A stretch of 45,597 bases of DNA from an uncultured Paraburkholderia sp. (GTDB taxonomy: Bacteria > Pseudomonadota > Gammaproteobacteria > Burkholderiales > Burkholderiaceae): positions 1 through 45,597 of the forward strand of contig CALNWS010000035.1 in the NCBI GenBank assembly GCA_940747215.1, written 5' to 3'. The notes under the pieces are model-generated. The model ran no database searches. It worked only from the letters and a program-made list of their open reading frames with translations, and was not told the origin of the DNA. The translations under genes and the position numbers were made by a program. Below, in pieces: positions 8,434 to 18,277 of the stretch (position 1 is the stretch's first letter; each line of letters opens with the position of its first letter).

Positions 8434-9243
8434 TCAGTCGATCAGATCGCCCTCTGGCTCGTAGAACGGATACGGGCCGTCGGCCTTCTCGACATACGCG
8501 TGATGCGTGACGATGCCCGTCGCCGGATCGTACAGATGCAGCGCGTACGCGGGCGGTTCCATCATGAACGCCGAAGGCGCGTCCTTGTGCAGATCGAGCG
8601 CGACCTGATGCGCGGGCGCGGGCACGGCCGAGGCGATCGTGCCGCTAAAGCGCACGAACATCGGCCGGTGCACGTGTCCGCAGATCATGCGCTCCACGTT
8701 CGGATAGCGCGCGATCAAGGCTTCGAATTTCGCCGTCGCCGCAGGGTCGAGCCGCAATTCGTCCATATAGCCGATACCGCAGACGAACGGCGGATGGTGC
8801 AGCGCGACGACCGTCGGTTTGTCTTTTGCCGCTTCGAGCTGTGCGGCGAGCCACGCGAGGCGCGCGTCGCACAGATTGCCGGCGCTCTGGCCCGGCACCA
8901 TCGAATCGAGCGCGATGATGCGCAACGGGCCTACGTCCGCCGTGTACTGCACGAATTCGCCGCCTTCGCGCAACTCCGAGCGCAACGCGCCGCGTTCGTC
9001 GTGATTGCCGACCAGCAGGAAGTAGGGAATCTGAAGCGGCGCGAGCAGCGTTTTGAGGTACGCGTACTGTTCGGGGTCGCCCTAATCGACGAGATCGCCC
9101 GTCATGATCGCCGCGTCGGGACGCGGCACTAGTTCGTTGAGCGCCACGACACAGCGCGCGAGGTAAGCGCCGGTGTCGACGCGCCGGTAGGCGAGTGCGC
9201 CGGGCCGCTTGATATGCAGGTCGCTAATTTGGGCCAGCAGCAT
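8434..9243 (-). pseudogene. GpdQ-like metallophosphodiesterase with a single in-frame TAG
   Basis: Calcineurin-type phosphodiesterase of 269 codons, resembling glycerophosphodiesterase GpdQ and CpdA. The start at 9243 gives MLLAQISDLHIKRPG (D-x-H metal motif), then TGDLVD, VGNHDE, ALHHPP and CGHVHRP, which together form the complete dinuclear metal site. The only lesion I see is TAG at 9082-9084 between TGDLVD and GDPEQYAYLK, where Gln is expected. It truncates the product at about residue 54, before most metal ligands. It is the last gene of the minus-strand uptake operon and would have cleaved the imported phosphodiester or phosphonate-type compound. A recent, single-hit pseudogene, or rescued only if the amber codon is read through. 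Confidence 0.85.
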
Positions 9244-9318
9244 GGGGAAGTCATAGTCCTAGTCCTTGTTGCGCGCGGCATCCGTTGGAAACGGCAGCTG
9301 GAACGCCGCGCGGCTTTA

Positions 9319-10501
9319 TTACGATAGCGCAATCAGCGCGTCCTGAGCGATCGAGATGCCGACCGGCGTGCCGCGCGCCAGCTCGATAAGGCCGGCCACG
9401 TCGACGAAGAGCGCGTCGGGTGCGGCGCCGCCGATCGTGAGGCGCGTGCGCTCGCCGAGAAACGCCGTGCTTTCGACGCTGCCGCGCAGTTGCGCGTGCG
9501 CCGGATCCGCGAGAAACGCGTCCTCGGGACGGAAAAACAGTTCATGCGACGCAGCGCCCGGCGCAGCGGGAACGCCTGCATTCGGAAGCAGAGGTAGCGG
9601 CACGGCACCGCCGAGCCATTGCATCGCGACGAGGAGCGGCATCGTCATGATGAAAAACAGGATGGTGTAGGCGCTGCCAATCTCGATACGCAACGACGCG
9701 TAGGTGTCGGCGAGACCGGCGGGCAGCGTCTTGGTATCGGGCGTATGCAGCATCCACGTGAGATTGAATTCGCCGATGGAAAGCGTCACGACCGCGAGCG
9801 CGCCCGCCACGATGCCGGGGCGCGTTGGGCAGCACGATCGTCACGAAGCGCTGCACGAAGCTCGCGCCGAGGCTCGCCGCACCTTCTTCGAGCGTACGCA
9901 GATCGCTGCTCGCGCAGATGGTCGCAACCGCGCACACCATGAACGGCAGCGTGAACACCACGTGACCGACCACGATGAATGCGACGCTCATGCGAAACCA
10001 CGTCACGCCGTCGTACACGACGAGCAGGGCGGGCGCGGACGCAAGTCCGGGCAACGCGATCGGCAGCACTAGAAACTCTTCGATTACGCGCGACAGACGC
10101 GTCCTGCTGCGCGCAAGCACGTAACCCGCGGGCACGCCGGTGACGAGCGTGACGGCGAGCGTCGCGAACGCGACTTCGAGCGAGAGGAACACCGACGCGT
10201 GATACTACGTCCACACTTCGGCGAGCCAGCGCAGCGTGAGACCGCTCGACACGCCCCGGAAATAGTTGACGGTAAGACCCGCCATGATCGACGTCACGAT
10301 GGGCACGATCAGAAACGCGCACAGCAGCAGCGTGACGAGCCATTGGCCCGCGGCGAGCCACGTGCGCGAGTCGGCGAAACGGCTGCGCATGCGCGGCTTC
10401 GAGGCAGGTGGCGCGGAAGCGGGAACGGAATTCATCAGGATCGAATCCGGTTGAAGAAGGCTGGATGCATCGGTTGCATCGGTGTGCGTCACTCGGTTCA
10501 T
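9319..10501 (-). pseudogene. ABC permease II fused to the C-terminus of the ABC ATPase
   Basis: The start at 10501 overlaps the stop of permease I (ATGA). The permease part covers PIVTSIMAGLTVNYF, VTLVTGVPAGYVLARS, the EAA-type loop LEEGAASLGASF and IGEFNLTWMLHTP, then the last helix MTMPLLVAMQWLGG. Directly after it comes HELFFRPEDAFLADP...FLGERTRLTIGG...ALIALS, a TOBE domain that belongs at the end of an ABC ATPase. The whole nucleotide-binding domain (Walker A, signature, Walker B) is missing, so a deletion of roughly 0.8-1 kb has fused the two genes. Further lesions: TAG at 10205-10207 (VWT|YHASVF, Gln likely) and a frameshift near 9815. The transporter cannot work. Confidence 0.85.
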
Positions 10502-11332
10502 GCGCTTGCCACCACGGCCGATCCGCTGACGCTGCGCGCCAGCGCGAGTACCGCCCACGTCACGATGCCTAGCACGATCGAAAGACCGGCCGCCGCCATC
10601 ATGTTCGCGTTCAGCGTGAACTCGGTGTAGATGGTCATGGGCAACACGTCGATGTCGGTGGCGAGCGTGAAAGCCGTGCCGAACGCACCCATTGCCGTCG
10701 CGAAACACACGGCACCCGCGGCGATGAGACTCGGCGAGAGCGCGGGCAACACGATGTCGCGCGTGATGCGCCACGGCGACGCGCCGAGCGAACGCGCGGC
10801 TTCTTCGAGCGACGCATCGAGCTTGGTCGCCGAGGCCATGACGGTGATGATCACGCGCGGAATCGAAAAATACAGGTAGCCGAGAAAGAGGCTGCTCATC
10901 GAATAGGCGAATACCCAGCGGTCGCCGGTGAGTTTGAGCGAAAGCGCGCCGATCAACTCTTGGCGTCCCGCGAGCATGATCACCATGAAGCCGACCATCA
11001 CGCCGGGAAACGCGAGCGGAAACATTAGCAGCGCGAGCAGCGTGCGCTTGAGCGGAAACTCGCGGCGCGCGAGCAGCAAACCCGGAGATCACCGAGAGTA
11101 CGAGCGTCGTCGCCGTCACCGCCGCCGAGAGCAACACGGTCGCGCCGAGGCTCGACATGTAGCGCGGATTGGAAAGAATTGCGCGATACGTGGCGAACGC
11201 GTGGCCGTTGCCGCTCAGTTGCGCGAGCGCGCCCATCGGCAACAGCCAGAAGGCGATGAAAACCGCCAGCGCCGGCGCGATCAATGCAACGCGCCAGCGC
11301 AGCGGGAACGTGATGTCGTTCAATGCATCCAT
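10498..11332 (-). pseudogene. ABC transporter permease I, frameshifted
   Basis: Inner-membrane permease of an iron/phosphonate/polyamine-type ABC importer. From ATG at 11332 it reads MDALNDITFPLRW, then helices LIAPALAVFIAFWLLPMG and LGATVLLSAAVTATTLVLSVISG. The frame then breaks near 11085 and continues as LLLARREFPLKRTLLALLMFPLAFPG and LEEAARSLGASPWRITRDIVLPALSPSLIAAG, which is the EAA loop contacting the ATPase. It ends at 10498, overlapping permease II by 4 nt. One inserted base accounts for the break. Confidence 0.8.
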
Positions 11333-12295
11333 CACCTGCAGATAGCGCTCGCCGAAACTGGACTGCTTGTCTGCCATCTCGCCGAAATCCACCGGCTTGG
11401 CGCGCGCGTAGTCGCTCACGGGCAGGAATTTCGCGGCCATGTCCGGGGGTCATCGCGTTCGCGCGAACCGGACGCAGATAGGCCTGCGCCCACAGCTTCT
11501 GACCTTCATCCGACAGCACGAAATCCAGCACCTTCTTGCCGTTGGCTTCGTGCGGCGCGCCTTTCACGAGACTCATCACGTAGGACACGGAGATCGTGCC
11601 TTCCTTCGGAATCACGAATTCGACTTTTGCATGGTCCTTGTATTTCGCGCGATAGGTGTCGAAGTCGTAGTCGAGCAGAATCGGAATTTCGCCCGACATC
11701 ACGCGCGCGTACGCAGTCTGCTTCGGTACGATCGGCGTGTTCGCCTTGAGCTTGCGGAACCAGTCGAGGCCCGGCTCGAAGTTATCGAGCGTGCCGCCGA
11801 GCGCGAGGTTGACCGCCACGGCTCCCGCATAACCCACGAACGCGCTCGACGGATCGAGGTAGCCGATCATGCCTTTGTACTCGGGCTTGAGCAGGTCAGC
11901 CCACGAACGCGGCACGGGCTTGCCTTCGAGCGCGTCCTTGTTCACGAAGAAGCCGAGCGTGCCCGAGTGGATCGCGAACCAGTTGCCCTGCGGGTCTCTC
12001 ATGCTGGCGGGAATGTCGTTCCAGTGCGCGGGCTTGTACGGCTGGATCACGCCCTTGTCCTTCGCCTGGAAGGCCGACGACACGCCAGGATATACCACGT
12101 CGTCGACCGGGCTCTTCTGTTCGGCCATCAGTTGCGCGATGGCCTAGCCGGAGTTCTTGTTGTCGAACGGCACGCGAATGCCGTTCTTCTGCTGGATCGC
12201 CTTGATCTGGCTTGCCCAGTCGGCCCACTCGGGCGGGCAGTTGTAGCAGATGGCGGTTTCTTCGGCGTGCGCGGTTTGCGGCACGAGCGTCGCGA
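11333..12295 (-). pseudogene. periplasmic ABC substrate-binding protein, decayed and fused to lacI
   Basis: Extracellular solute-binding protein of the iron(III)/2-aminoethylphosphonate/putrescine type. The signal-peptide end PQTAHAEET is followed by the mature start AICYNCPPEWADWASQIKA, then DDVVYPGVSSAFQAKDKGVIQPYKP, PRSWADLLKPEYKGMIGYLDPSS and KKVLDFVLSDEGQKLWAQAYLRPVR. Lesions: TAG at 12144-12146 (NKNSG|AIAQLMAEQ, Gln expected), a frameshift near 11440 before MAAKFLPVSDYARAKPVDF, and loss of the start, because its signal peptide is joined in frame to the end of the LacI regulator. After the frameshift the reading runs straight into permease I. The ligand cannot be named; a phosphonate or phosphodiester compound is a guess from the operon partners. 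Confidence 0.8.
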
Positions 12296-13147
12296 TCGTG
12301 CCGCCGTCGCGCAAGGTGTGCGGCAAGGTCAGCGCGAGCGAGGTTTCGTTCAGCGTCTCGTACGTGCCCGCGACGCGGCCAAGCAGGCGGTCCCATGCCG
12401 CGCAGCCGATTTCGCGATTCGGCGCGCTCACGCTCGCGAGCGGCGGCGACAGCAGTTCGCCCATGGCTAGGCTGTCGAAGCCGAGAATCGACATGTCCTA
12501 CGGAATCTGCAGACGCGCCCGCCGCAAGCCGCACATCACGACCATCGCGAGCAGGTCGTTGCTGCAGAAGAGGGCGGTCGGACGATTCGGGCCGCTCGTC
12601 AGATGCGCGAGCACGGCAGGCGGCAGTTCTTTCGCGTTGAAGTCCACTTCGAGCGCGGGCGCGGGTTGAAGGCCGGCCTGCTGCATGGCCTGCGCATAGC
12701 CGAGATAGCGTTGCCGCGCGCGGTCCGACGCGGCGAGCGAACCGGCCAGCGTCAAGATGCGCACGCCATCGTAGGCAGCGAGACGGTTGTCCACGGACAC
12801 GGACAGGCGGCGCACCGTGTCGTTATGCATCAGCACGTACAGCAGACCCGCGCGGTCGAGTTCGTCGAGCAGCGGGTGCGTGTCGGCGTCGGCCACGGTC
12901 AGGATCAGACCTTCCACGCGGTGCTCGCGCAACGTTTCGATCGCGTGACGTTCGCGGTCGGCATCGTATTGCGTTGTCGTCAGCATGAGCCGGTAGCCTT
13001 GCTCGGACGTAAGTTCAGGGCGTCGATGGATTGACGCACCTTGTCGAGCGTGACCGGATTCACGGTGTGCGGCGCGTTGATCGCGCGCGACACCGTGGCG
13101 ATGGAGAAGCCAGCGTGGGCGGCAACGTCCTTGATGGTCTGGTTCAT
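12296..13147 (-). pseudogene. LacI-family transcriptional regulator, decayed
   Basis: The start at 13147 gives the classical LacI HTH: MNQTIKDVAAHAGFSIATVSRAINAPHTVNPVTLDKVRQSIDALNLRP. The ligand-binding part follows in another frame from SEQGYRLMLTTTQYDADRERHAIETLREHRVEGLILT, so a segment (hinge and first strand, about 40 residues) is missing near 13005. The domain continues through FNAKELPPAVLAHLTSGPNRPTALFCSNDLLAM. TAG at 12498-12500 (RLQIP|DMSILGFDS, Gln expected) breaks the C-terminal part, which ends HTLRDGGTIA and merges with the binding-protein signal peptide at about 12290-12300. It presumably regulated the uptake operon downstream. Confidence 0.85.
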
Positions 13148-13385
13148 GAGTTTCCGCTCGGTGTGTAAACGTTTTCGTGAGCGGATTATTAGGGGCGTTT
13201 GTGACTGCCCGATGACGTTGAAAATTGCCGCGTTCGTGCGGGAAGATTGCGGAAGAAAACGGCGATTGACGCGGAAGAAACTGGCCGAAGCAGCAGAAAA
13301 ATGGCCGCGAAGTGTCGTGATCCACCTGTTTGGAGAGCCTGCGCGGCAATGGTAAAATGCGCGTCCACATGCGGTTGCGCCCCTC

Positions 13386-13470
13386 GCCGGGGTGATGAAA
13401 TTGGTAAACATAGCGGACTTAAAATCCGCCGCCTCACGGCTTGCCGGTTCAAGTCCGGTCCCCGGCACCA
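13386..13470 (+). tRNA. tRNA-Leu (anticodon TAA)
   Basis: An 85-nt class II tRNA with encoded CCA. The acceptor GCCGGGG pairs with CCCCGGC before ACCA. The anticodon arm GCGGA-CTTAAAA-TCCGC places TAA in the loop. The long variable arm GCCTCACGGC is typical of leucine tRNAs. The T-arm GCCGG-TTCAAGT-CCGGT closes with a G-T wobble where family members usually have G-C. The D-loop reads TTGGTAAACA. Both differences from my recollection of close relatives are mild and the molecule should fold. Confidence 0.95.
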
Positions 13471-13615
13471 GGTTATTTTCGGGTTGTTACAGCGCAGTTG
13501 CCGCCAATGCGGTTGCCTGCGCAACAGGCCCAGCAACCAAGTACAGAGCTTCTCCGAATATCAGCGCATTCCAGCGAATACGCGGGAATCCCAGCGCACG
13601 TCAGCGCATCGCCCC

Positions 13616-14147
13616 ATGTCTGCAACCACGCCTCACCTCAATCAAGTATCTGACCGGCTATCCGGCGCCTCTGCTGGAAAAAGTGCAGAAGCTGATCGCG
13701 ACGGATCAGCTCGACGCCTATCTCACGGCGCGCTATCCCAACACGCACGACGTGCAAACGGACAAGGCGCTCTACGCCTATTGCGTGGACCTGAAGCGCG
13801 AGCATCTGCGCAGCGCCGAGCAGATCGACAAAGTCACCTACGACAGCAAGCTCGACGTGCTTCGTCACGCGCTCGGTCTGCACACCAGTATTTCGCGCGT
13901 GCAGGGCGGCAAGCTGAAGGCGAAGAAGGAAATCCGCATCGCGTCGCTCTTCAAGAACGCCGCGCCAGAATTCCTGAAGATGACCGTCGTGCACGAACTC
14001 GCGCATCTGAAGGAAAGCGATCACAACAAGGCGTTTTATCGCCTGTGCGAGTTCATGCAGCCGGGCTACCACCAGATCGAGTTCGACTTGCGTCTGTATA
14101 TCACGCGGCGCGAGCTGGCTAAAAACAGGCGTAGCGTGCAGACGTAA
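13616..14147 (+). pseudogene. YgjP/M48-type metallopeptidase, probable N-terminal frameshift
   Basis: A zinc peptidase-like protein of about 175 residues. The body from about 13640 reads IKYLTGYPAPLLEKVQKLIATDQLDAYL and reaches the zinc-binding motif VVHELAHLKESDHNKAFYRL (HExxH plus downstream His), ending near AKNRRSVQT. This frame has no plausible start codon just upstream; the ATG at 13616 (MSATTPHL) is in a neighbouring frame. One surplus A near 13637-13640 would join MSATTPHL to IKYLTGYP, so a one-base frameshift at codon 8-9 is the simplest reading. If that base is an error, the gene is intact. It ends at a strong terminator. Confidence 0.7.
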
Positions 14148-14174
14148 AAAAGCGCGCCGAAGCGCGCTTTTTAT
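14146..14174. terminator. bidirectional intrinsic terminator
   Basis: AAAAAAGCGCGC, a CGAA loop and GCGCGCTTTTTA form a symmetric hairpin flanked by A- and T-runs. It sits between the peptidase gene (plus) and the fdhA C-terminal fragment (minus) and can serve both. Confidence 0.85.
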
Positions 14175-14198
14175 TGCGGCAACCTCACAACATCGCGC

Positions 14199-14427
14199 TT
14201 ACGCGAGCATCGCCTCGACCGCCGTGTCTTCGGCAACGACCGCCGATGCCTTCAGCAACACCGGAATCGACTTCGACGTCGGCGTGCCCGCGCCGTCCGC
14301 GGTGGAAGAGAGCGGCACGAGCGGATTCGTTTCCGGATAGTACGCACCGAGGCACCCGCGCGGAATGTCTTATTCCACGAGCAGGAAGCCAACCGCGTGA
14401 CGCTCGAAGCCGTCGGCCCACACGCTC
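14199..14427 (-). pseudogene. C-terminal fragment of the FdhA-like molybdopterin oxidoreductase
   Basis: The minus strand reads VWADGFERHAVGFLLVE, then TAA (14370-14372), then DIPRGCLGAYYPETNPLVPLSS and GTPTSKSIPVLL, ending at TAA 14199. This is the closing segment of FdhF/YdeP-type molybdopterin oxidoreductases (IPRG-C-AAYYPETN...TPTSKS), exactly the part missing from the plus-strand gene at 14662-16707. The internal TAA falls where Tyr is expected (VEYDIPRG). The fragment is fused at about 14427 to the N-terminus of a GntR regulator. Opposite orientation of body and tail shows that an inversion split the gene. Confidence 0.8.
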
Positions 14428-14589
14428 GGCGATGCCACGCCTTTCCAGCAGCGCATACGCGTGCAGCACAGTCTTGATGCTGACGCCGTGCTGCTGGCTA
14501 GCCTGCCTCACCGATGGAATGCGCTCGCCCACGGCGAACACGCCGCGGCGCACGGCTTCCGTCATTTCATCGGCGAGTTTTTCTTACAT
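14428..14589 (-). pseudogene. GntR-family regulator, N-terminal HTH fragment
   Basis: Winged-helix start of a GntR regulator: [53 protein letters not shown], then an abrupt switch to the fdhA tail. ATG at 14589 is followed immediately by TAA (14584-14586), so codon 2, probably Tyr in MYEKLADE, is a stop. The effector or aminotransferase-like C-terminal domain is absent. The gene is divergent from fdhA with 72 nt between the two starts, the usual position of a local regulator. Confidence 0.75.
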
Positions 14590-14661
14590 ACAGTTTCAAG
14601 GACCTAGCTCATATCGACGCGGCCGCGAAGCGCCAGTCTATGCCAGACCGGCGACACCAAC

Positions 14662-16707
14662 ATGAAGAAACCCGAACCCAAGATCGAACCGTACACCCAC
14701 CCCGCGGCAGGCTGGGGTGCGCTCAAGTACGTCGCCATCAACCTCATCAAGGAAAAGGTGACGGGCGGCAACTACCGCACGCTGCTCAAGCAGAACCAGC
14801 CGGACGGCTTCGACTGCCCGGATTGTGCGTGGCCGGATCGCGAACATGCGTCCACCTTCGAATTCTGCGAGAACGGCGTGAAGGCCGTGGCGGCGGAAGC
14901 TACCAGCAAGCGCGTGACGCCGGCGTTTTTCGAAGAGCACACGGTCGAAGAACTGATGAAGCAGTCGGACTTCACGCTCGAACAGCATGGCCGCTTGATC
15001 GACCCGCTCGTCTACGACGCGCTGCGCGACCGCTACGTGCCGATCGGCTGGGACGAAGCGTTCGACCTGATCGCGCGCCACCTGAACGCGCTCGACGATC
15101 CCGACAGCGCCGCCTTCTACACGTCTGGCCGCGCGAGCAACGAAGCCGCGTTCCTATATCAACTGTTCGTGCGTATGTACGGCACCGACAACTTCCCGAC
15201 TGCTCGAACATGTGCCACGAGGCGACGAGCCGCGGTTTGCCGGGCACCGTGGGCATCGGCAAGGGCACGGTCACGCTCGACGATTTCGAACACGCGGATA
15301 CGCTCCTCATCTTCGGCCAGAATCCGGCCACGAACCGCGCATGCTCGGCGAACTGCGCGAGTGCACAAAGCGCGGCGTGACCATCGTGTCGATCAATCCG
15401 CTGAAGGAGCGCGGACTCGAGCGTTTCGCTAGCCCACAGCATCCGGTCGAAATGATCACGATGGGCAGCACGCAAATCAGCTCGGTGTTCATCCGCCCGA
15501 AAGTGGGCGGTGACTTCGCGCTCATCAAGGGCGTCACGAAGCGCGTGATCGAACTCGACGACGAAGCGCTCGCCTCCGGTCTCGAACGTGTGCTGGACAC
15601 CGCGTTCATCGCGGAGCATACGGTCGGCTTCGACGCGTTCGCCGAAGATCTGCGCGCGGCAAGCCGGGACACGATCGTCGCGGAATCCGGCGTGCCGTTC
15701 GAAGACGTGCTGAAACTCGCGGACATCTACGTGAAAGGCCGCACGGTGATTTCGACGTGGGCATGGGTCTCACGCAGCACAGGATTCGGTGCCGACGATC
15801 CAACTGCTGTCGAACCTGATGATGCGCGGCAATATCGGCCGGCGCGGCGCGGGCCTGTGCCCGGTGTGCGGCCACTCGAACGTGCAGGGCGACCGCACGG
15901 TCGGCATCGAGGAAAAGCCGACGCAGGCGTTTCTCGACAAACTCGGCGCGGCCTACGACTTTGAGCCGCCGCGCGAACACGGCCTCGACGTGGTGAACAC
16001 GATCCAGGCGATGCTCGACGGCAAGGTGAAAGTGTTCATCGGGCTCGGCGGCAATTTCTCGATTGCGACGCCTGACACGCCGCGCACGTGGGAAGCAATG
16101 CGTTCGTGTGCGCTGACCGTGCACATCACGACCAAGCTGAACCGCAGCCATCTCGTGCATGGCCGCGACGCGCTGATCCTACCGACGCTCGGCCGCACCG
16201 AAATCGATTGCAGAACGGCGTTGCGCAAGGCGTGAGCGTAGAGGATTCGATGAGCATGGTGCACTCTCGTACGGCATGAACAAGCCGGCCTCAGAAAATC
16301 TGCTGTCGGAAATCGCGATCGTCGCGCGCATGGCGCACGCCATGCTCGGCAGCGAGAAAGTGGACTGGCTCGCTCAGGCTGCGGATTACGTGCTGATTCG
16401 CGACGGCATCGCGAAGGTGATCGACGGTTTCTAGGACTACAACGAGCGTCTGAAGAATCCGGGTGGCTTCCACCTCGGCGTCGCGTCGCGTGACCGCATC
16501 TGGAAAACGCCGAGCAACCGCGCGCGCAAGCAATACGGCGAACGCCTGATGACGCTGATGACCACGTGTTCGCACGACCAGTACAACACGACGATCTACG
16601 GTCTCGACGACCGCTATCGCGGCGTGTACGGACAGCGGCGCGTGCTATTCGCGAACAGGGAAGATCTCGCGATGCTCGGCTTCGAAGCGGGTCAGCGCGT
16701 GGACGAT
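14662..16707 (+). pseudogene. FdhA-like (FdhF/YdeP family) molybdopterin oxidoreductase, body without C-terminus
   Basis: Large formate-dehydrogenase-like alpha subunit of the cytoplasmic FdhF/YdeP branch, which carries bis-MGD and usually one Fe-S cluster. The start at 14662 reads [23 protein letters not shown], then [12 protein letters not shown] with the CxxC motif, [52 protein letters not shown] and IGRRGAGLCPVCGHSNVQGDRTVG. Frameshifts occur near 15198, 15343, 15775 and 16210. TAG at 16432-16434 interrupts VIDGF|DYNERLKNPGGFH. The gene stops matching at MLGFEAGQRVD (about 16707), where it is joined tail to tail with a truncated SDR gene. The missing C-terminus lies inverted at 14199-14427. 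Confidence 0.85.
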
Positions 16708-16926
16708 TGCGTGGGCGAGTTCGCGCGCTGCGGCAACGGACCCGGCGTCGTTCGTGATGGCGAGCGCATCGCCGCCGAGCGCCGCGCGGGCCGCTTCGAA
16801 CGATTCCGCGTTGCGGCCGGTGATAACGACGCGCGCGCCTTCTTCGGCGAACGCACGAGCGGTGGTGAAACCGATGCCGCTGCTGCCGCCGGTGACGAGA
16901 ACTGTCTTACCTTGAAAGCGAGTCAT
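16708..16926 (-). pseudogene. short-chain dehydrogenase/reductase, N-terminal fragment
   Basis: The start at 16926 gives MTRFQGKTVLVTGGSSGIGFTTARAFAEEGARVVITGR, the Rossmann fold with the TGxxxGIG dinucleotide-binding motif and the Arg that often selects NADP(H). It continues to about residue 72 (SVAAARELAHAI) and then meets the fdhA body in opposite orientation. The catalytic Ser-Tyr-Lys region is gone, so the fragment cannot be active. Confidence 0.85.
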
Positions 16927-17019
16927 TTTGTTTCTCCGAAAGTGTTGAACGACGATGAAGCGGGTTGATGAGAAGGATAGTGCACTTCCGGCAGCGCTTG
17001 CCGTGTCATTTTCACGATG

Positions 17020-17340
17020 CACTCGTTCGAAATCGTCGAACACGTTGGGGAGGCGGCTAGCATGGATGGAGTAGTTGTGAGCCGCACGCCGTGCACGGGG
17101 GCGAGCCGTGCCGCAGGTGCGGGCGCGATGTACTGGGCGAACATCGGCCGCGTGGTGTTCGGCATGACAGAAGTACAGTTGTTGCTCGCCGCCAGCGGCC
17201 ACCATGCGGAGAATCTGGCGATGAGCGTGGACTGCCGCTATCTGTTCGATCATCTGCAGAAGGGCGTGGGAGTGAGTGGACCGGTGGCGGAAGGCGAGGG
17301 TGAAATCATGGCCGCCCAGTGCATGTTCTGGGGCGGCAGG
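17020..17340 (+). pseudogene. nucleoside/guanine deaminase remnant
   Basis: C-terminal part of a cytidine-deaminase-fold enzyme. GAMYWANIGRVVFGMTEVQLL, then GHHAENLAMSVDCRYLF and GVSGPVAEGEGEIM match the end of guanine/tRNA-adenosine-type deaminases (AGAIYWANIGRVVYG...). The zinc motif PCxxC just before it is split by a frame change: GEPCRRCG is read in one frame and GAMYW in another near 17110, so one base is missing. The HAE zinc motif and N-terminal half are absent. Inactive. Confidence 0.65.
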
Positions 17341-17432
17341 TGGCGTTTCTTTTGCGATGTACTTCGGGATGAACAGGTTGCCCGTGCGTCGGCGGATCCG
17401 GCGCGCGGGCAGTGTCGTTTTCAACGCTACTT

Positions 17433-18053
17433 TTATTGCGCGGCTTCGGCCTGGGTTGTCGCGGACATGTCGGCGGGCGAGAGCATCGCCACGCCGCAGA
17501 ACCAGTCGCCGCTATGCGGTTTGGCCCTCCACGGCGTGCCGCTTTCCGTGCCGCTTTCGCCCAGCACGGTAGGACATTGCGCGTTGATGACGATGCCCGG
17601 ATTCGCCGCCGTGCATTGCAGTGCCGCGAGAGCCATGGGCGGCGGCGCGGGCATCGACGGCGCGGGTCGTGCGTTGTCCGGATCGTCCTGCCGTGTCGGC
17701 GACGACGGCGTCGCGGTCGCTCCTGTACGCATACTTTCGATCAGTTGCTGAAGCTCATCGATGCGCGTCGCATACCACGTCCCGAGACACGCCGTGTCGC
17801 GGCAATTGACTTCGTGCCAGGCCCATTTGCTATTGCCGTCGACGAGGAAGGCGCGCCGGTTGATGAATCTGCGCCGGGCTTTCCAGTAAAGTTGGCCTAG
17901 CGTGTCGTCGAGTTTCGAGAGCACCGGGTCGCGGCAGATCATCTTCTCCGTGAGCGAGCGTCCTTTATTGCAATAGAAGCTGGTTGCGTAGGCTTGCGCA
18001 GAGGCAAGCACGAGCGCAGTAATGAGTAGTGGGTGGAAGAGTCGCTGGGTCAT
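17433..18053 (-). CDS. secreted LprI/DUF1311-family protein
   Basis: A 206-residue protein with an N-terminal signal peptide (LLITALVLASAQAYA, cleavage likely after AYA). The mature N-terminal half carries the LprI/DUF1311 pattern with conserved cysteines: SFYCNKGRSLTEKMICRDPVLSKLDDTLGQLYWKARRR, then HEVNCRDTACLGTWYATRIDEL. The family includes lysozyme-inhibitor-like proteins of the envelope. The C-terminal half is a Pro/Ala/Thr-rich linker and a Cys-containing tail of unknown role. The frame is intact. It is divergent from the SH3b gene, with 224 nt between the starts. Confidence 0.8.
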   Translation of the reverse strand: MTQRLFHPLLITALVLASAQAYATSFYCNKGRSLTEKMICRDPVLSKLDDTLGQLYWKARRRFINRRAFLVDGNSKWAWHEVNCRDTACLGTWYATRIDELQQLIESMRTGATATPSSPTRQDDPDNARPAPSMPAPPPMALAALQCTAANPGIVINAQCPTVLGESGTESGTPWRAKPHSGDWFCGVAMLSPADMSATTQAEAAQ

Positions 18054-18277
18054 GAGGTTGGCGACGCATGGGCTTTACATGCACAGGATGATCGGCCGGG
18101 TCGGCCGGCTGCAGATCGCCGAACAACGCCCGACTTCGCGTGAGTGATTACGAAATCTTGTCTCGCTGTGCAATCCGGAACACGAATTGAAAGAGCTTTC
18201 AGGCACACGCCGTGCAGTGGATGCGAGCACGTCGTGTCATCGGGCGAGTCTTTGTGACGGAAACGCGGGGGGAAAGA

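Noticed and set aside
11439..12470. 343-codon plus-strand frame opposite the binding protein.
   Set aside because: Shadow of the minus-strand substrate-binding gene; no motif, and Arg/His/Val composition typical of antisense frames.
13386..14147. Integration site or genomic island at the tRNA-Leu gene.
   Set aside because: No duplicated tRNA 3' end, integrase or phage gene is visible on either side.
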